Origin: Sphingomonadales bacterium
Lineage (GTDB): Bacteria; Pseudomonadota; Alphaproteobacteria; Sphingomonadales; Sphingomonadaceae
Length of the DNA: 64,000 nt
Direction: 5' to 3'
Assembly: GCA_027490095.1 (NCBI GenBank)
Contig: JAIXYT010000007.1
Span: 1 to 64,000, forward strand
Position numbers and translations under genes: made by a program. The notes under the pieces are model-generated. The model searched no databases. It was not told the origin of the DNA and worked only from the letters and a program-made list of their open reading frames with translations. Below, in pieces: positions 29,524-38,803 of this stretch (its first letter is position 1; each line of letters starts with the position of its first letter).

Positions 29524-29916
29524 CTATTGCTGGCGCAGGTCGTCGATCTCGCGCGCCAGGCGGCTGTTCGGGCTGGTGTAGGTCAGCTCGATGTCGCGCA
29601 GCCGGCGGTCGATGTCGCGGAAGCTCGAGCGCACTTCGCGGATCGAGCGGCCGGGCGCGGCGCGGGTCTTCTGCCAGAACTGCCGGTCCTCTGGATCGGC
29701 CTCTTCCAGGGCATAGACGCTGCCCGGCTTGGCATCGGCCATCCAGCCGATCACGAAGTAGATGAGGACGGGGGCGCCGCTGCCGAACAGCGTGGCGAGC
29801 ACGGTGCCGACGCGCACCCAGAGGACATCGAAGCCGGTGTAGTCGGCGATGCCGGCGCAGACGCCCATCAGCTTGGCATTGCGCTTGTCGAGGTAAAAGC
29901 CCGTGCGGCGTGCCAT
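29524..29916 (-). CDS. pspC: Envelope stress response membrane protein PspC
   Basis: RRTGFYLDKRNAKLMGVCAGIADYTGFDVLWVRVGTVLATLF PspC domain; C-terminal coiled coil. Confidence 0.93.
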   Translation of the reverse strand: MARRTGFYLDKRNAKLMGVCAGIADYTGFDVLWVRVGTVLATLFGSGAPVLIYFVIGWMADAKPGSVYALEEADPEDRQFWQKTRAAPGRSIREVRSSFRDIDRRLRDIELTYTSPNSRLAREIDDLRQQ

Positions 29917-29974
29917 GGTCAAATTCCTTCCTGTTCCCTCTTGGCCGGGCCCGTTCGTGCCGGGCCCATGGCGT

Positions 29975-30274
29975 TCAGATTGCGCGGTCCCGCCGCTGAA
30001 GCTGCGGGTGAAGTTCCACATTGTTCAGTTCGTTGCGGAGGTCGGTGATCCGGGCCGGTTCGCCCCGGTCGGCGGCGATGATCCGCTCGATCGTGGTCAT
30101 CCGGTCATCGAGGCGCCGCGCGATGTCGTGCAGCTCGTCCAGCAGGTTCTCGTCCTCCAGCGTGATGCTCTTCGCCTGCTTCCACTTGGTCATATAGTGA
30201 AGGAGCAGCCAGGGCAGCCCGACGAAGATGGAGAGGACCGCGGTCAGCGGGATGGCGGCTTCATAAGCTTCCAT
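29975..30274 (-). CDS. pspB: Envelope stress response membrane protein PspB
   Basis: TM plus LPWLLLHYMTKWKQAK...RMTTIERIIAADRGE; between pspA and pspC. Confidence 0.9.
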   Translation of the reverse strand: MEAYEAAIPLTAVLSIFVGLPWLLLHYMTKWKQAKSITLEDENLLDELHDIARRLDDRMTTIERIIAADRGEPARITDLRNELNNVELHPQLQRRDRAI

Positions 30275-30289
30275 TGCTCAGCCCTTCCC

Positions 30290-30958
30290 TCAGTGCTTGG
30301 ACTGCATGCGGGCCTTGAGCTCGGCGAGCTCGGCGGCGACCGCATCGGTGGTGCGAAGCTCGGAAATCTCCTCTTCCAGGCTCTTCGGGACGGGGGCGAG
30401 ATCATAGACCTCGGCACGACCCTCGGCCAGATCGACACGGCGCTCCAGCACCTCGAAGCGGGAGAAGGCCTCCTCGACCCGGTTGCCGCGCGTCATGGCA
30501 CGAGCCCTCGCCCGGGTCTGCGCGCTTTCCAGGCGGGTCATCAGCGCATTCTGCCGGCTGCGCGCCTCGCGCAGCTTGGCTTCCAGCTTGGCGATGTCGT
30601 CCTCGAAGGCGCGGAGCTGCTCGTCGAGCGCGTCCACCTCGCCCTTCAGCATGGCGGCCGTCTGGCCCACCTTCTGCTTTTCCATCAGGGCAGCCGTCGC
30701 CAGGTCCTCGCGCTCCTTGGACAGCGCCAGCTCGGCCTTGTCCGCCCAGTTGGCCTGCGCCTGCTCCAGCTTCAGGATGGTGCGCCGCATTTCCTTCTGG
30801 TCGGCGATGGTGCGCGCGGCAGAGGCGCGGACTTCGACGAGCGTCTCCTCCATCTCCATGATCACAAGGCGGATGGTCTTGGCCGGATCCTCGGCGCGTT
30901 CGAGCAGGTCGCTCACATTGGCCTGGATGATGTCGCGGGCGCGGGAGAAGATACCCAT
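30290..30958 (-). CDS. pspA: Phage shock protein A (PspA/IM30 family)
   Basis: MGIFSRARDIIQANVSDLLERAEDPAKTIRLVIMEMEETLVEVRASAARTIADQKEMRR; 222 aa coiled coil. Confidence 0.97.
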   Translation of the reverse strand: MGIFSRARDIIQANVSDLLERAEDPAKTIRLVIMEMEETLVEVRASAARTIADQKEMRRTILKLEQAQANWADKAELALSKEREDLATAALMEKQKVGQTAAMLKGEVDALDEQLRAFEDDIAKLEAKLREARSRQNALMTRLESAQTRARARAMTRGNRVEEAFSRFEVLERRVDLAEGRAEVYDLAPVPKSLEEEISELRTTDAVAAELAELKARMQSKH

Positions 30959-31051
30959 TGTCAGCTCCTGATGTCGTTTGGGCCGATCGGTGGCCAGGAA
31001 TTCGGGGATCAGTATATCCGGTTTGCGGGGTTCAACCACCACCAGAAACCG

Positions 31052-31098
31052 GCCCGGGCGGGGAGAGGAGAGAGGGGATGTTCCCTCCCCGCCCGGGC
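31052..31098. repeat. Inverted repeat between the 60-aa leader ORF and pspA
   Basis: GCCCGGGCGGGGAG (31052-31065) and CTCCCCGCCCGGGC (31085-31098), perfect 14-bp arms with 19-nt loop. Confidence 0.85.
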
Positions 31099-31112
31099 TG
31101 GGGTCCACCTGA

Positions 31113-31295
31113 TCAGGATGCATGCGCACCCCGGGGATCGGCAGGCGGATTGCTGGAGGAGGCGGACAACCGGGCCCCGTCCCGCTCGACGGCAAGCGCC
31201 GGGCCGGTCGCCACCAGCAGCGTCAGGCCGGCGACCAGGATGGCAATGGTGCCGAACAGCGGCGCCTTCACCGGGGATTGGGAACGGGCAGTCAT
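31113..31295 (-). CDS. Small predicted membrane/exported protein, 60 aa, first ORF of the psp operon
   Basis: GAGGAG upstream; MTARSQSPVKAPLFGTIAILVAGLTLLVATGPALAVERDG...; lies between the sigma54-type promoter and pspA. Confidence 0.6.
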   Translation of the reverse strand: MTARSQSPVKAPLFGTIAILVAGLTLLVATGPALAVERDGARLSASSSNPPADPRGAHAS

Positions 31296-31329
31296 CGTCG
31301 GTGCTCCTCAAATTCGATGCCAGGTGCCC

Positions 31330-31345
31330 TGCAGCTTCCGTGCCA
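31330..31345 (-). promoter_or_regulatory. Putative sigma54 promoter of the psp operon
   Basis: Minus strand TGGCACGGAAGCTGCA: one mismatch to TGGCAC-N5-TTGCA; opposite to pspF. Confidence 0.72.
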
Positions 31346-31475
31346 AGTTCGCTTTCCCCCAAAAGTGCGGCGAATTCAGACACTTGAGAAAAGCAGCGTT
31401 GGCGATTCCGGCCCAAGAATTCGCACGATTCACGAACTGTTGGCAAAATTCCCCGAAGGCCCTAATCTCGGCCGC

Positions 31476-32534
31476 ATGGCAGACAAGCCCACCCAACTCA
31501 TCGGCCAGTCCGGCCCCTTCCTCGACGCCGTCGAGCGCGCCAGTGCGGCCGCGGCCCTCAGCCGCCCCGTCCTCGTCGTCGGCGAGCGCGGCACCGGCAA
31601 GGAAATGATCGCCGAACGCCTGCACCGCCTGTCGCCGCGCTGGGAGGAGCCGCTCGTCAGCCTGAACTGCGCAGCACTTCCCGAAACCCTGCTCGATGCC
31701 GAGCTGTTCGGCTACGAGGCCGGCGCCTTCACCGGCGCCGTCAAGGCCCGACCGGGCCGCTTCGAGGAAGCCGATGGCGGCACCCTCTTCCTCGACGAGG
31801 TGGGCATGCTCACTGCTGCGGGCCAGGAGCGGTTGCTGCGGGTGGTCGAATATGGCGAGCTCACCCGCCTGGGCAGCACGCGCGTCACCCAGGTGGACGT
31901 CCGCGTGGTGGCCGCCACCAACGAGGATCTTCCGCGCCTCGCGGAAAAGGGCCGCTTCCGCGCCGACCTTCTCGACCGCCTCTCGTTCGAGGTCATCACC
32001 CTGCCCCCCTTGCGGGCCCGCCGCGAGGATATCCGCCAGTTGGCCGACTTCTTCGGCCGCCGCATGGCCTCGGAGCTTGGCTGGCGCGGGTTTCCGGGCT
32101 TCACGCCGAAGGTGCTCGAAGAGCTCGAGGCGCATGACTGGCCGGGCAACGTCCGCGAGCTCAAGAACGCCGTGGAGCGCGCTGTCTATCGCTGGGGCGA
32201 GGCGGACCGCCCGGTGGGCATCCTCGATCTCGATCCGTTCGACAGCCCCTGGCGGCCCACGGGTGCCTTCGCAGGCCCTGCGGCCGCCCGTGCAGGCCTG
32301 CCCGACATATCGCCGCCGGCAGACCTTCAACAGCCTGTCGCGCAACCGGCCAATGATCCGGACGGCGATGCCCCGAAGGATTTCCGCGGCGCCGTCGCCC
32401 GCTTCGAACGCAGCCTTCTGGAACAGGCACTCGCCGCAAGCCGGCACAACCAGCGCAGGGCAGCCCAGATGCTGGGGCTCAGCTACGACCAGCTGCGCCA
32501 CTGCCTGAAGCGGCACAATCTGCTGGCAGGCTAG
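31476..32534 (+). CDS. pspF: Sigma54-dependent activator PspF
   Basis: GERGTGKE Walker A, ELFGYEAGAFTGAVKARPGRFEEADGGTLFLDEV AAA+ (GAFTGA), C-terminal Fis-type HTH; no receiver domain; divergent from pspA. Confidence 0.94.
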   Translation: MADKPTQLIGQSGPFLDAVERASAAAALSRPVLVVGERGTGKEMIAERLHRLSPRWEEPLVSLNCAALPETLLDAELFGYEAGAFTGAVKARPGRFEEADGGTLFLDEVGMLTAAGQERLLRVVEYGELTRLGSTRVTQVDVRVVAATNEDLPRLAEKGRFRADLLDRLSFEVITLPPLRARREDIRQLADFFGRRMASELGWRGFPGFTPKVLEELEAHDWPGNVRELKNAVERAVYRWGEADRPVGILDLDPFDSPWRPTGAFAGPAAARAGLPDISPPADLQQPVAQPANDPDGDAPKDFRGAVARFERSLLEQALAASRHNQRRAAQMLGLSYDQLRHCLKRHNLLAG

Positions 32535-33445
32535 GCCTGTTCCTGCATCGCCGGCTCGGCATCCGGCGGATGGAGCACAACCCGTTCCACGCGCCGCCCA
32601 TCGCTTGCGGCAATCTCGATTGTCCACCCATTGGGGTGTTGAAGCGTCTCGCCCGTTTCCGGAACCCGGCCGGCCATCAGGAAGCTCAGACCCCCGAGCG
32701 TGTCGACCTCGTCGCCGAGTTCGGTGTCCACGAAGCTGGCGCCGACCACCTTTTCGAGGTCATCGAGGTCGAGCCGCGCGTCCGCCTCGAAGCCGCCGTC
32801 TGGCCGCTTCAGGATCAGCGCCGCCTCTTCCTCGTCATGCTCGTCCTCGATCTCGCCGACGATCTCCTCGACGATGTCCTCGATGGTGACCAGCCCGTCG
32901 GTGCCGCCATATTCATCGACGATGATCGCCATGTGGGTGCGCTTGCGGCGCATTTCGGTCAGCAGGTCCACGACAGGCATCGACGGCGGCACGAACAGCA
33001 CCGGCCGCAGCAGCTCGTCCATGGTCGGAAATCCGGTCGCTGGCCGCTTGCCGAAGCGGTCCGCGATCACGGCATAGACGTCCTTCACATGCAGCATGCC
33101 GATCACGGAATCGAGATTGTCGGCAAACACCGGCAGCCGGCTGTGCCCGGCCTCGCGGAACTGGCGAACGATCGCCTTGAAGTCACACGCGCTTGAAATC
33201 GCGAGAATATCCGAACGCGGAACCGCAATGTCGCCGGCCTGCTGCTCCGACAGGTGGAGCATGTTGCGCAGCATGGTGCGCTCGTCCTGGTCCAGGTCGT
33301 CGGGGTCTGCGCTTTCCTCCAGATGGTCGTCGATCGCTTCCTCGATCGACTCTCGCAGCGAGCCGGGGGCCTTCAGGTGCAGCAATTCGCGAACGGCGCT
33401 CCAGAAGGAGGCGCCGCCCGCGCTTCTAGGGGAAGGGTCGCTCAT
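32531..33445 (-). CDS. CBS-domain hemolysin/CorC family protein
   Basis: VPRSDILAISSACDF..., MAIIVDEYGGTDGLVTIEDIVEEIVGEIEDEHD. Confidence 0.93.
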   Translation of the reverse strand: MSDPSPRSAGGASFWSAVRELLHLKAPGSLRESIEEAIDDHLEESADPDDLDQDERTMLRNMLHLSEQQAGDIAVPRSDILAISSACDFKAIVRQFREAGHSRLPVFADNLDSVIGMLHVKDVYAVIADRFGKRPATGFPTMDELLRPVLFVPPSMPVVDLLTEMRRKRTHMAIIVDEYGGTDGLVTIEDIVEEIVGEIEDEHDEEEAALILKRPDGGFEADARLDLDDLEKVVGASFVDTELGDEVDTLGGLSFLMAGRVPETGETLQHPNGWTIEIAASDGRRVERVVLHPPDAEPAMQEQA

Positions 33446-33966
33446 CGGCTTTCGTCCACCATTGTTCCATGTCGCTCCACATAGGGGTCGTCGATGCCAA
33501 GGCCGGCAAGGATCCTCGTCTCCAGCGCCTCCATCGCCTGCGCGGACACATCGTTCTGATGGTCATGGCCCAGCAGGTGCAATGTGCCATGCACCAGGAG
33601 GTGCGTCACATGCGCCTCGACCGTGATGCCCTTCTCGGCCGCCTCGCGCACCACCGTCTCGTGGCCCAGCGCCAGGTCCCCCAGAAGCAGGTCGGTCTCA
33701 CCCGCCTCTGCCCAGCCCGCCAGCACATCCGCGTCGTGCATCGGAAAGCTCAGCACATTGGTCGGCTTGTCCTTGCCGCGATAGTCGTTGTTCAGGCGCT
33801 GCATTTCGGCATCATCCGTCAGCCGGACGGAAACTTCGACCATGCCGCGGCCGAAATCGGCGCCGGCGCCCGAAAGGGCCGCCCGCACCGCCTGTTCGGC
33901 AAGCACATCCCAGTCGATGTCGGCGTCCCAGTCCCCGCCGACAATATCGCAGTCGATATCAGCCAT
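33442..33966 (-). CDS. ybeY: Endoribonuclease YbeY (16S rRNA maturation)
   Basis: NNDYRGKDKPTNVLSFP; HLLVHGTLHLLGHDHQ zinc motif. Confidence 0.95.
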   Translation of the reverse strand: MADIDCDIVGGDWDADIDWDVLAEQAVRAALSGAGADFGRGMVEVSVRLTDDAEMQRLNNDYRGKDKPTNVLSFPMHDADVLAGWAEAGETDLLLGDLALGHETVVREAAEKGITVEAHVTHLLVHGTLHLLGHDHQNDVSAQAMEALETRILAGLGIDDPYVERHGTMVDESR

Positions 33967-34966
33967 TGGGCCCCTCATAGGCATCGACGATCTGGCCGAC
34001 GATCGGGTGGCGCACCACGTCCTTCGACGAAAAGCGCTGCACGGCCAGGCCCTTGATGCCTTCCAGGCGGCCGACCGCATCGGCAAGCCCGCTCTTGCCG
34101 GCATCCGGAAGGTCCACCTGGTTCGGGTCTCCGCAGATCACCATGCGGCTGCCCTCGCCAAAGCGGGTCAGGAACATCTTCATCTGCATCGGAGTCGTGT
34201 TCTGCGCCTCGTCCAGGATCACGAAGGCATGGGCCAGCGTGCGCCCACGCATGAAGGCGATGGGTGCGATCTCGATCTCGCCGCTGGCGATCCGCCGCTC
34301 CACCTGCTCGGACGGCAGCATGTCATAGAGCGCATCATAAAGTGGGCGGAGATAGGGATCGACCTTCTCCTTCATGTCGCCCGGCAGGAAGCCCAGGCGT
34401 TCGCCGGCCTCGACCGCCGGGCGCGACAGGATCAGCCGGTCGACGGAGCCTGCCACGAGCTGGCTGACGGCCTGGGCGACCGCCAGATAGGTCTTGCCGG
34501 TGCCCGCCGGCCCCAGCGCGAAGATCATGTCGTTCTTCGACAGGGCCTGGATATACTGGGCCTGCGCAGCGTTGCGGGCCATGATGGTCTTGCGCCGGGT
34601 GCGGATCATCGGCGGCGGCCCGCCGCTGCCGCCTTCCAGCGCGACTCCGTCGGCCGGCGCCTCGGCTGCCAGCACGATCGCTGCCTCCACGTCGGCGCTG
34701 TCCACCGACATCCCGCGTTCCAGACGCGCATAGAGCTCGGTCAGCACATCGCGCGCCCGCGCAATGGCCTGGCTGTCGCCTTCAACGGCGACGCGATTGC
34801 CGCGCGCCGCGATATAGACACCGAGCCGGTTCTCGATGGTGATGAGGTTCTGGTCGAACTGCCCGAACAGGCTGCCCAGCAGCGCCGGGCGATCGAATTC
34901 CAGCTCCAGCCGGGCGCGGCCGTTGGAGGGGGCGGGAGCGGCCGGTTCGGCCTGGCGCTTCACCAT
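33959..34966 (-). CDS. phoH: PhoH family ATPase
   Basis: FALGPAGTGKTYLAVAQAV; FVILDEAQNTTPMQMKMFLTRFG. Confidence 0.95.
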   Translation of the reverse strand: MVKRQAEPAAPAPSNGRARLELEFDRPALLGSLFGQFDQNLITIENRLGVYIAARGNRVAVEGDSQAIARARDVLTELYARLERGMSVDSADVEAAIVLAAEAPADGVALEGGSGGPPPMIRTRRKTIMARNAAQAQYIQALSKNDMIFALGPAGTGKTYLAVAQAVSQLVAGSVDRLILSRPAVEAGERLGFLPGDMKEKVDPYLRPLYDALYDMLPSEQVERRIASGEIEIAPIAFMRGRTLAHAFVILDEAQNTTPMQMKMFLTRFGEGSRMVICGDPNQVDLPDAGKSGLADAVGRLEGIKGLAVQRFSSKDVVRHPIVGQIVDAYEGPNG

Positions 34967-36285
34967 CAGGCAGCGGTCTTCATCTGGAGCATTCGTCCTT
35001 CCACACTGTTGGGGCCGGCACCCACGATTTCCACCGAGACGATATCGCCCACCGTCAGCGTCGGATCCGTGACAACCACGGACTGCAGCCAGGGCGATTT
35101 TCCGATCCACTGTCCGGGTTGCCGTCCGCGCCGCTCGATCAGGATATCGCAGGCCCGCCCCACAGTACCGGCATTGAAGGCCAGCGACTTCTCCTGGAGC
35201 AGGGCCTGCAGGCGCTGCAGCCGGTCGCTCTTCACCTCTTCGGGCACCTGGTCGTCGCGCTCGGCGGCCGGCGTTCCCAGCCGCGGCGAGTATTTGAAGC
35301 TGAAGGCCTGGGCGTAACCCACCTCCTCCACGATCCCCAGCGTGTCCTGGAAGTCCGCCTCGGTCTCGCCGGGGAAGCCGACGATGAAGTCGGATGTGAT
35401 GGCGATATCCGGTCTTGCCGCGCGGAAGCGGGCGATGATGTCGAGATAGAAGGCCCGCGTGTGTTTCCGGTTCATGGCGGCAAGGATCCGGTCGCTTCCC
35501 GACTGCACCGGCAGGTGCAGATAGGGCATCAGCTGGGGAATCTCGGCATGGGCCAGGATCATCGCCTCGGTCACGTCGCGCGGATGGCTGGTGGTGTAGC
35601 GCAGCCGCTCGACCCCGGGGATGGCGGCGATCTCGGCCAGCAGTTCGCCGAAGCGCATGTTGCCCTGCCCCCAGGCGTTCACATTCTGCCCCAGAAGCGT
35701 GATTTCGCGCGCGCCGGCAGCGACCAGCTGCCGGGCCTCCTCGACCAGCGCGTCCATCGGGCGCGAGGCTTCCGCACCCCGCGTGTAGGGCACCACGCAG
35801 AAGGCGCAGAACTTGTCGCAGCCTTCCTGGATCGTCAGGAAGGCCGAAGGCCCGCGCCTCTGCCGACCGGGCAGCGCGCCGAACTTGCTGTCGGCCGGCA
35901 TGTCGAGGTCGACGAGGCGCTCTTCGCCGGCCGCCTGCCGCTTCAGCAGCTCGGGCAGCCGGTGATAGGCCTGCGGGCCCACCACCAGATCGACGGCGCC
36001 GGCCCGGCGCATGATCTCTGCGCCCTCGGCCTGCGCGACGCAGCCGGTCACCGCGATCACCGGCTTGCGGCCGTCTTCCCGCGCCCGCTTGGCGATCCGC
36101 CCCACCTCGGAATAGAGCTTCTCGGCCGCCTTTTCGCGGATGTGGCAGGTGTTCAGGATCAGCACATCGGCCGACTCCGTGCCCGCCTCGTGCAGCCCGT
36201 CCGCTGCCAGCGCCTCGCCCATGCGCTCGGCGTCATAGACATTCATCTGGCATCCGAAGGACTTGATGGCAAAGGTGCGGGTCAA
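34966..36285 (-). CDS. miaB: tRNA-2-methylthio-N6-dimethylallyladenosine synthase MiaB
   Basis: [15 protein letters not shown]; radical [21 protein letters not shown] start inferred, overlapping plsC stop. Confidence 0.94.
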   Translation of the reverse strand: MTRTFAIKSFGCQMNVYDAERMGEALAADGLHEAGTESADVLILNTCHIREKAAEKLYSEVGRIAKRAREDGRKPVIAVTGCVAQAEGAEIMRRAGAVDLVVGPQAYHRLPELLKRQAAGEERLVDLDMPADSKFGALPGRQRRGPSAFLTIQEGCDKFCAFCVVPYTRGAEASRPMDALVEEARQLVAAGAREITLLGQNVNAWGQGNMRFGELLAEIAAIPGVERLRYTTSHPRDVTEAMILAHAEIPQLMPYLHLPVQSGSDRILAAMNRKHTRAFYLDIIARFRAARPDIAITSDFIVGFPGETEADFQDTLGIVEEVGYAQAFSFKYSPRLGTPAAERDDQVPEEVKSDRLQRLQALLQEKSLAFNAGTVGRACDILIERRGRQPGQWIGKSPWLQSVVVTDPTLTVGDIVSVEIVGAGPNSVEGRMLQMKTAA

Positions 36286-37097
36286 ATCGGGTCTCGCATG
36301 AGCTTCTGGTAGCTCGCCCGTATCACGGCATGGCAATGCCGCGCGAGGGCCTTCCTGTCGGCGAAGTCCGCCCGTCGCACCGGCTCGTGGCACAGGATGC
36401 GCGCCTCGATCCGGCCCAGCTTCATCAGGTCGACGGCATGGGGGCCCAGTTCCATGTCGCCGATCCAGGCAATGTCGAGCAGCCGCTGCCGGGTCAGCGG
36501 CAGGCCGTTGAGACGGGTATAGGCCAGCGTGACCGGCTGGATGCGCACATCCTCCAGTGCATCGCCCTCGACAACCGAGAAGAGGCTGCTCTTGAACGGC
36601 AGCACATGCACGCCGTCGTTGCTGGTTCCTTCCGGAAACAGGATGATGTTGTGGCCCTGCCCCAGCCTCTGCTGGATTTCCGATGCCTGCTCGCCGGCCC
36701 GCGTGCGCCGCTCGCGCTCGACATAGATGGTGTCCTGGATATCGGCCAGATGGCCGACGATCCCCATGCTGCCCACCTCGGCCTTGGCCACGAACGAACC
36801 GCGGATCCGACTGCCCAGGACCGGAATGTCGAGCCACGAGATGTGGTTCGCGACATAGAGGACACCGCCGGTCGCCGGCGCACCTTCAAGGCGGCTCGTC
36901 ACCCCCAGCGAGCGGGCGACCGCCTGGTGCCACAGCATGGGGATGCGCCCGGCGCCGCGCCGATCGATCAGCTTGTGCACATGGGCAGGCGCCACCAGCG
37001 TGCCGGTGGCCGCCAGCGCACCGGCAACGGATTTCAGATGTCCCAGCGGCTGGAAGGGCTCGGGCGGCCTTGCCCCGCGCGCCGGCATGGATGACAT
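36282..37097 (-). CDS. plsC: 1-acyl-sn-glycerol-3-phosphate acyltransferase
   Basis: [12 protein letters not shown] (NHxxxxD-type); [20 protein letters not shown]. Confidence 0.9.
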   Translation of the reverse strand: MSSMPARGARPPEPFQPLGHLKSVAGALAATGTLVAPAHVHKLIDRRGAGRIPMLWHQAVARSLGVTSRLEGAPATGGVLYVANHISWLDIPVLGSRIRGSFVAKAEVGSMGIVGHLADIQDTIYVERERRTRAGEQASEIQQRLGQGHNIILFPEGTSNDGVHVLPFKSSLFSVVEGDALEDVRIQPVTLAYTRLNGLPLTRQRLLDIAWIGDMELGPHAVDLMKLGRIEARILCHEPVRRADFADRKALARHCHAVIRASYQKLMRDPI

Positions 37098-37105
37098 GGG
37101 CGTGG

Positions 37106-37540
37106 TCAGGCGCGGCCTTTCGCGCCGTCCTTCTGCGGAACGCCATACAGTTCGAGCCGGTGGTCGACGAGGCGGAAGCCCAGCCGCTCGGCGATGGCGT
37201 TCTGCAGCTTCTCGAGATCCGCATCGTGGAACTCGATCACGTTTCCGGTCTCGATGTCGATCAGATGGTCGTGATGCTCGTCGGGAGTCGGCTCATAGCG
37301 GCTGCGCCCGTCGCGGAAATCATGCCGCTCGAGGATGCCGGCCTCTTCGAACAGGCGCACCGTGCGATAGACGGTCGCGATCGAGATGCCCTTGTCGACG
37401 GCGGACGCCCGCCTGTGGAGCTCCTCGACATCGGGGTGGTCGCGCGCTTCCGACAGCACGCGCGCGATCACGCGGCGCTGCTCGGTGATCCGCAGCCCCT
37501 TGGCGTGGCACAAGGCCTCGATGTCGATCGTTCCCGGCAT
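37106..37540 (-). CDS. fur: Fur family transcriptional regulator
   Basis: LRITEQRRVIARVL; EEAGILERHDFRDGRSRYEPTPDEHHDHLIDIETGNVIEF. Confidence 0.93.
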   Translation of the reverse strand: MPGTIDIEALCHAKGLRITEQRRVIARVLSEARDHPDVEELHRRASAVDKGISIATVYRTVRLFEEAGILERHDFRDGRSRYEPTPDEHHDHLIDIETGNVIEFHDADLEKLQNAIAERLGFRLVDHRLELYGVPQKDGAKGRA

Positions 37541-37610
37541 TCACCCACCTGTCCCGGCAAAAGGCACCGTGCCCTTCACAGATAGAGCGCGCAAGCCGAA
37601 GGGGCAAGGC

Positions 37611-37644
37611 AAACAGGCCCGGCGCCAGGGCACCGGGCCTGTTT
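37611..37644 (-). terminator. Terminator hairpin downstream of mucR
   Basis: AAACAGGCCCGG-N10-CCGGGCCTGTTT, perfect 12-bp arms just past the mucR stop. Confidence 0.8.
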
Positions 37645-37649
37645 GTGCA

Positions 37650-38072
37650 TCACTTCTTGCGGGTCGTCCGGCTCTTCGTCGTGCCCAGCCCGATCGACTT
37701 GGCAAGCTGGCGCCGCGCCTCGGCATAGTTGGGGGCAACCATCGGGTAATCCGCCGGAAGGCCCCACTTCACGCGATACTCGTCCGGCGTCATGCCATAG
37801 GCGGTCATGAGGTGCCGCTTCAGCATCTTCAGCTTCTTCCCGTCTTCCAGGCAGACGATGTAGTCGGGCTTGATCGACGAGCGGATCGGAACCGCCGGCT
37901 CAAGCTTCACCTCGGGCGCCTTCGTCGGCGTGCCGAGCCCCGACAGGGTCGCGTAGACGTTCTGGATCAGTTGCGGCAGGTCATTCACGGCCACGCTGTT
38001 GTTGGCGACGTGGCTGGAAACGATGTCGGCCGTCAGGGCCAGCAGGTCATTGTGCTCGATCTGGTCAGGCAT
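37650..38072 (-). CDS. mucR: MucR/Ros family zinc-finger transcriptional regulator
   Basis: SIKPDYIVCLEDGKKLKMLKRHLMTAYGMTPDEYRVKWGLPADYPMVAPNYAEARRQLAKSIGLG. Confidence 0.93.
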   Translation of the reverse strand: MPDQIEHNDLLALTADIVSSHVANNSVAVNDLPQLIQNVYATLSGLGTPTKAPEVKLEPAVPIRSSIKPDYIVCLEDGKKLKMLKRHLMTAYGMTPDEYRVKWGLPADYPMVAPNYAEARRQLAKSIGLGTTKSRTTRKK

Positions 38073-38290
38073 TCGTGTCTTCCTTGCTTCGTTCATGCAG
38101 GGCTGTCCCTGCAACTGCGGCCTGGTGCGACAGGTTCGTAACCATCATCTGTTCGAGCCCAACATTTGCACCGCGGCTGCGACCTTATCCTTGTCTACGC
38201 GGATGGCCCGCCATGTCAGCTTCGGGCAGAGACTTCAACCGATTTGTCGGCAGTGGTCGATGACCTGGCCCAATATTGGGCCAGTAACCA

Positions 38291-38803
38291 TTACAGCGAG
38301 AGCGACAGCGTTATTGCATCAATGCTTTCGCCCGTCAGCGTGCGGTAATAGCCGGGACGCCGCCCCTGGGGAAGGAACCCGGCCGACCTGTAGAGCGACA
38401 GGGCTGCCGCGTTGCTCGCCCGCACTTCCAGGAACAGGCGGCGGGCTCCGCGGGACTTCGCAGATTGCGCAACGGCCGCCATCATGCGGCGCCCTTCCCC
38501 ACGCGCGCGCCGCCCTGGCGCAACTGCGCACAGCAGCAGTTCCACTTCGTCGAACGTCTGCCGGCTCATGGCGAACGCCACCAGTTCACCGTCCGCGTGG
38601 CCGAGGTCGAACCAGGCGCCGGCGGTGGCCAGCAGTGCCGAAATCTGCATCGCCGTCCACGCCTCCCGGTAGAGCGGCTCGAAGGCGGCTTCAGCCAGGC
38701 GCGCGACGGCCTCGCTGTCGGCGAGCCCGCCCGTGCGCCACACGACGTGGCCGCCGTCAGCCGTCGGCGTGCAGTCTGTCTCCAGGTTCCGGTGGGCGGA
38801 CAT
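38291..38803 (-). CDS. rimI: GNAT family acetyltransferase, RimI-like
   Basis: ARRLFLEVRASNAAALSLYRSAGF; overlaps tsaB; start revised to 38803. Confidence 0.85.
   Translation of the reverse strand: MSAHRNLETDCTPTADGGHVVWRTGGLADSEAVARLAEAAFEPLYREAWTAMQISALLATAGAWFDLGHADGELVAFAMSRQTFDEVELLLCAVAPGRRARGEGRRMMAAVAQSAKSRGARRLFLEVRASNAAALSLYRSAGFLPQGRRPGYYRTLTGESIDAITLSLSL

Noticed and set aside
28387-30048. 553-aa plus-strand ORF opposite the psp small genes
   Set aside because: His/Gln/Arg-rich shadow; the minus-strand small ORFs have TM segments, PspB/PspC signatures and shared motifs.
32531-32534. pspF and the convergent CBS-domain gene share a CTAG that provides both stop codons
   Set aside because: Real but only a compact convergent gene junction; not evidence of function.
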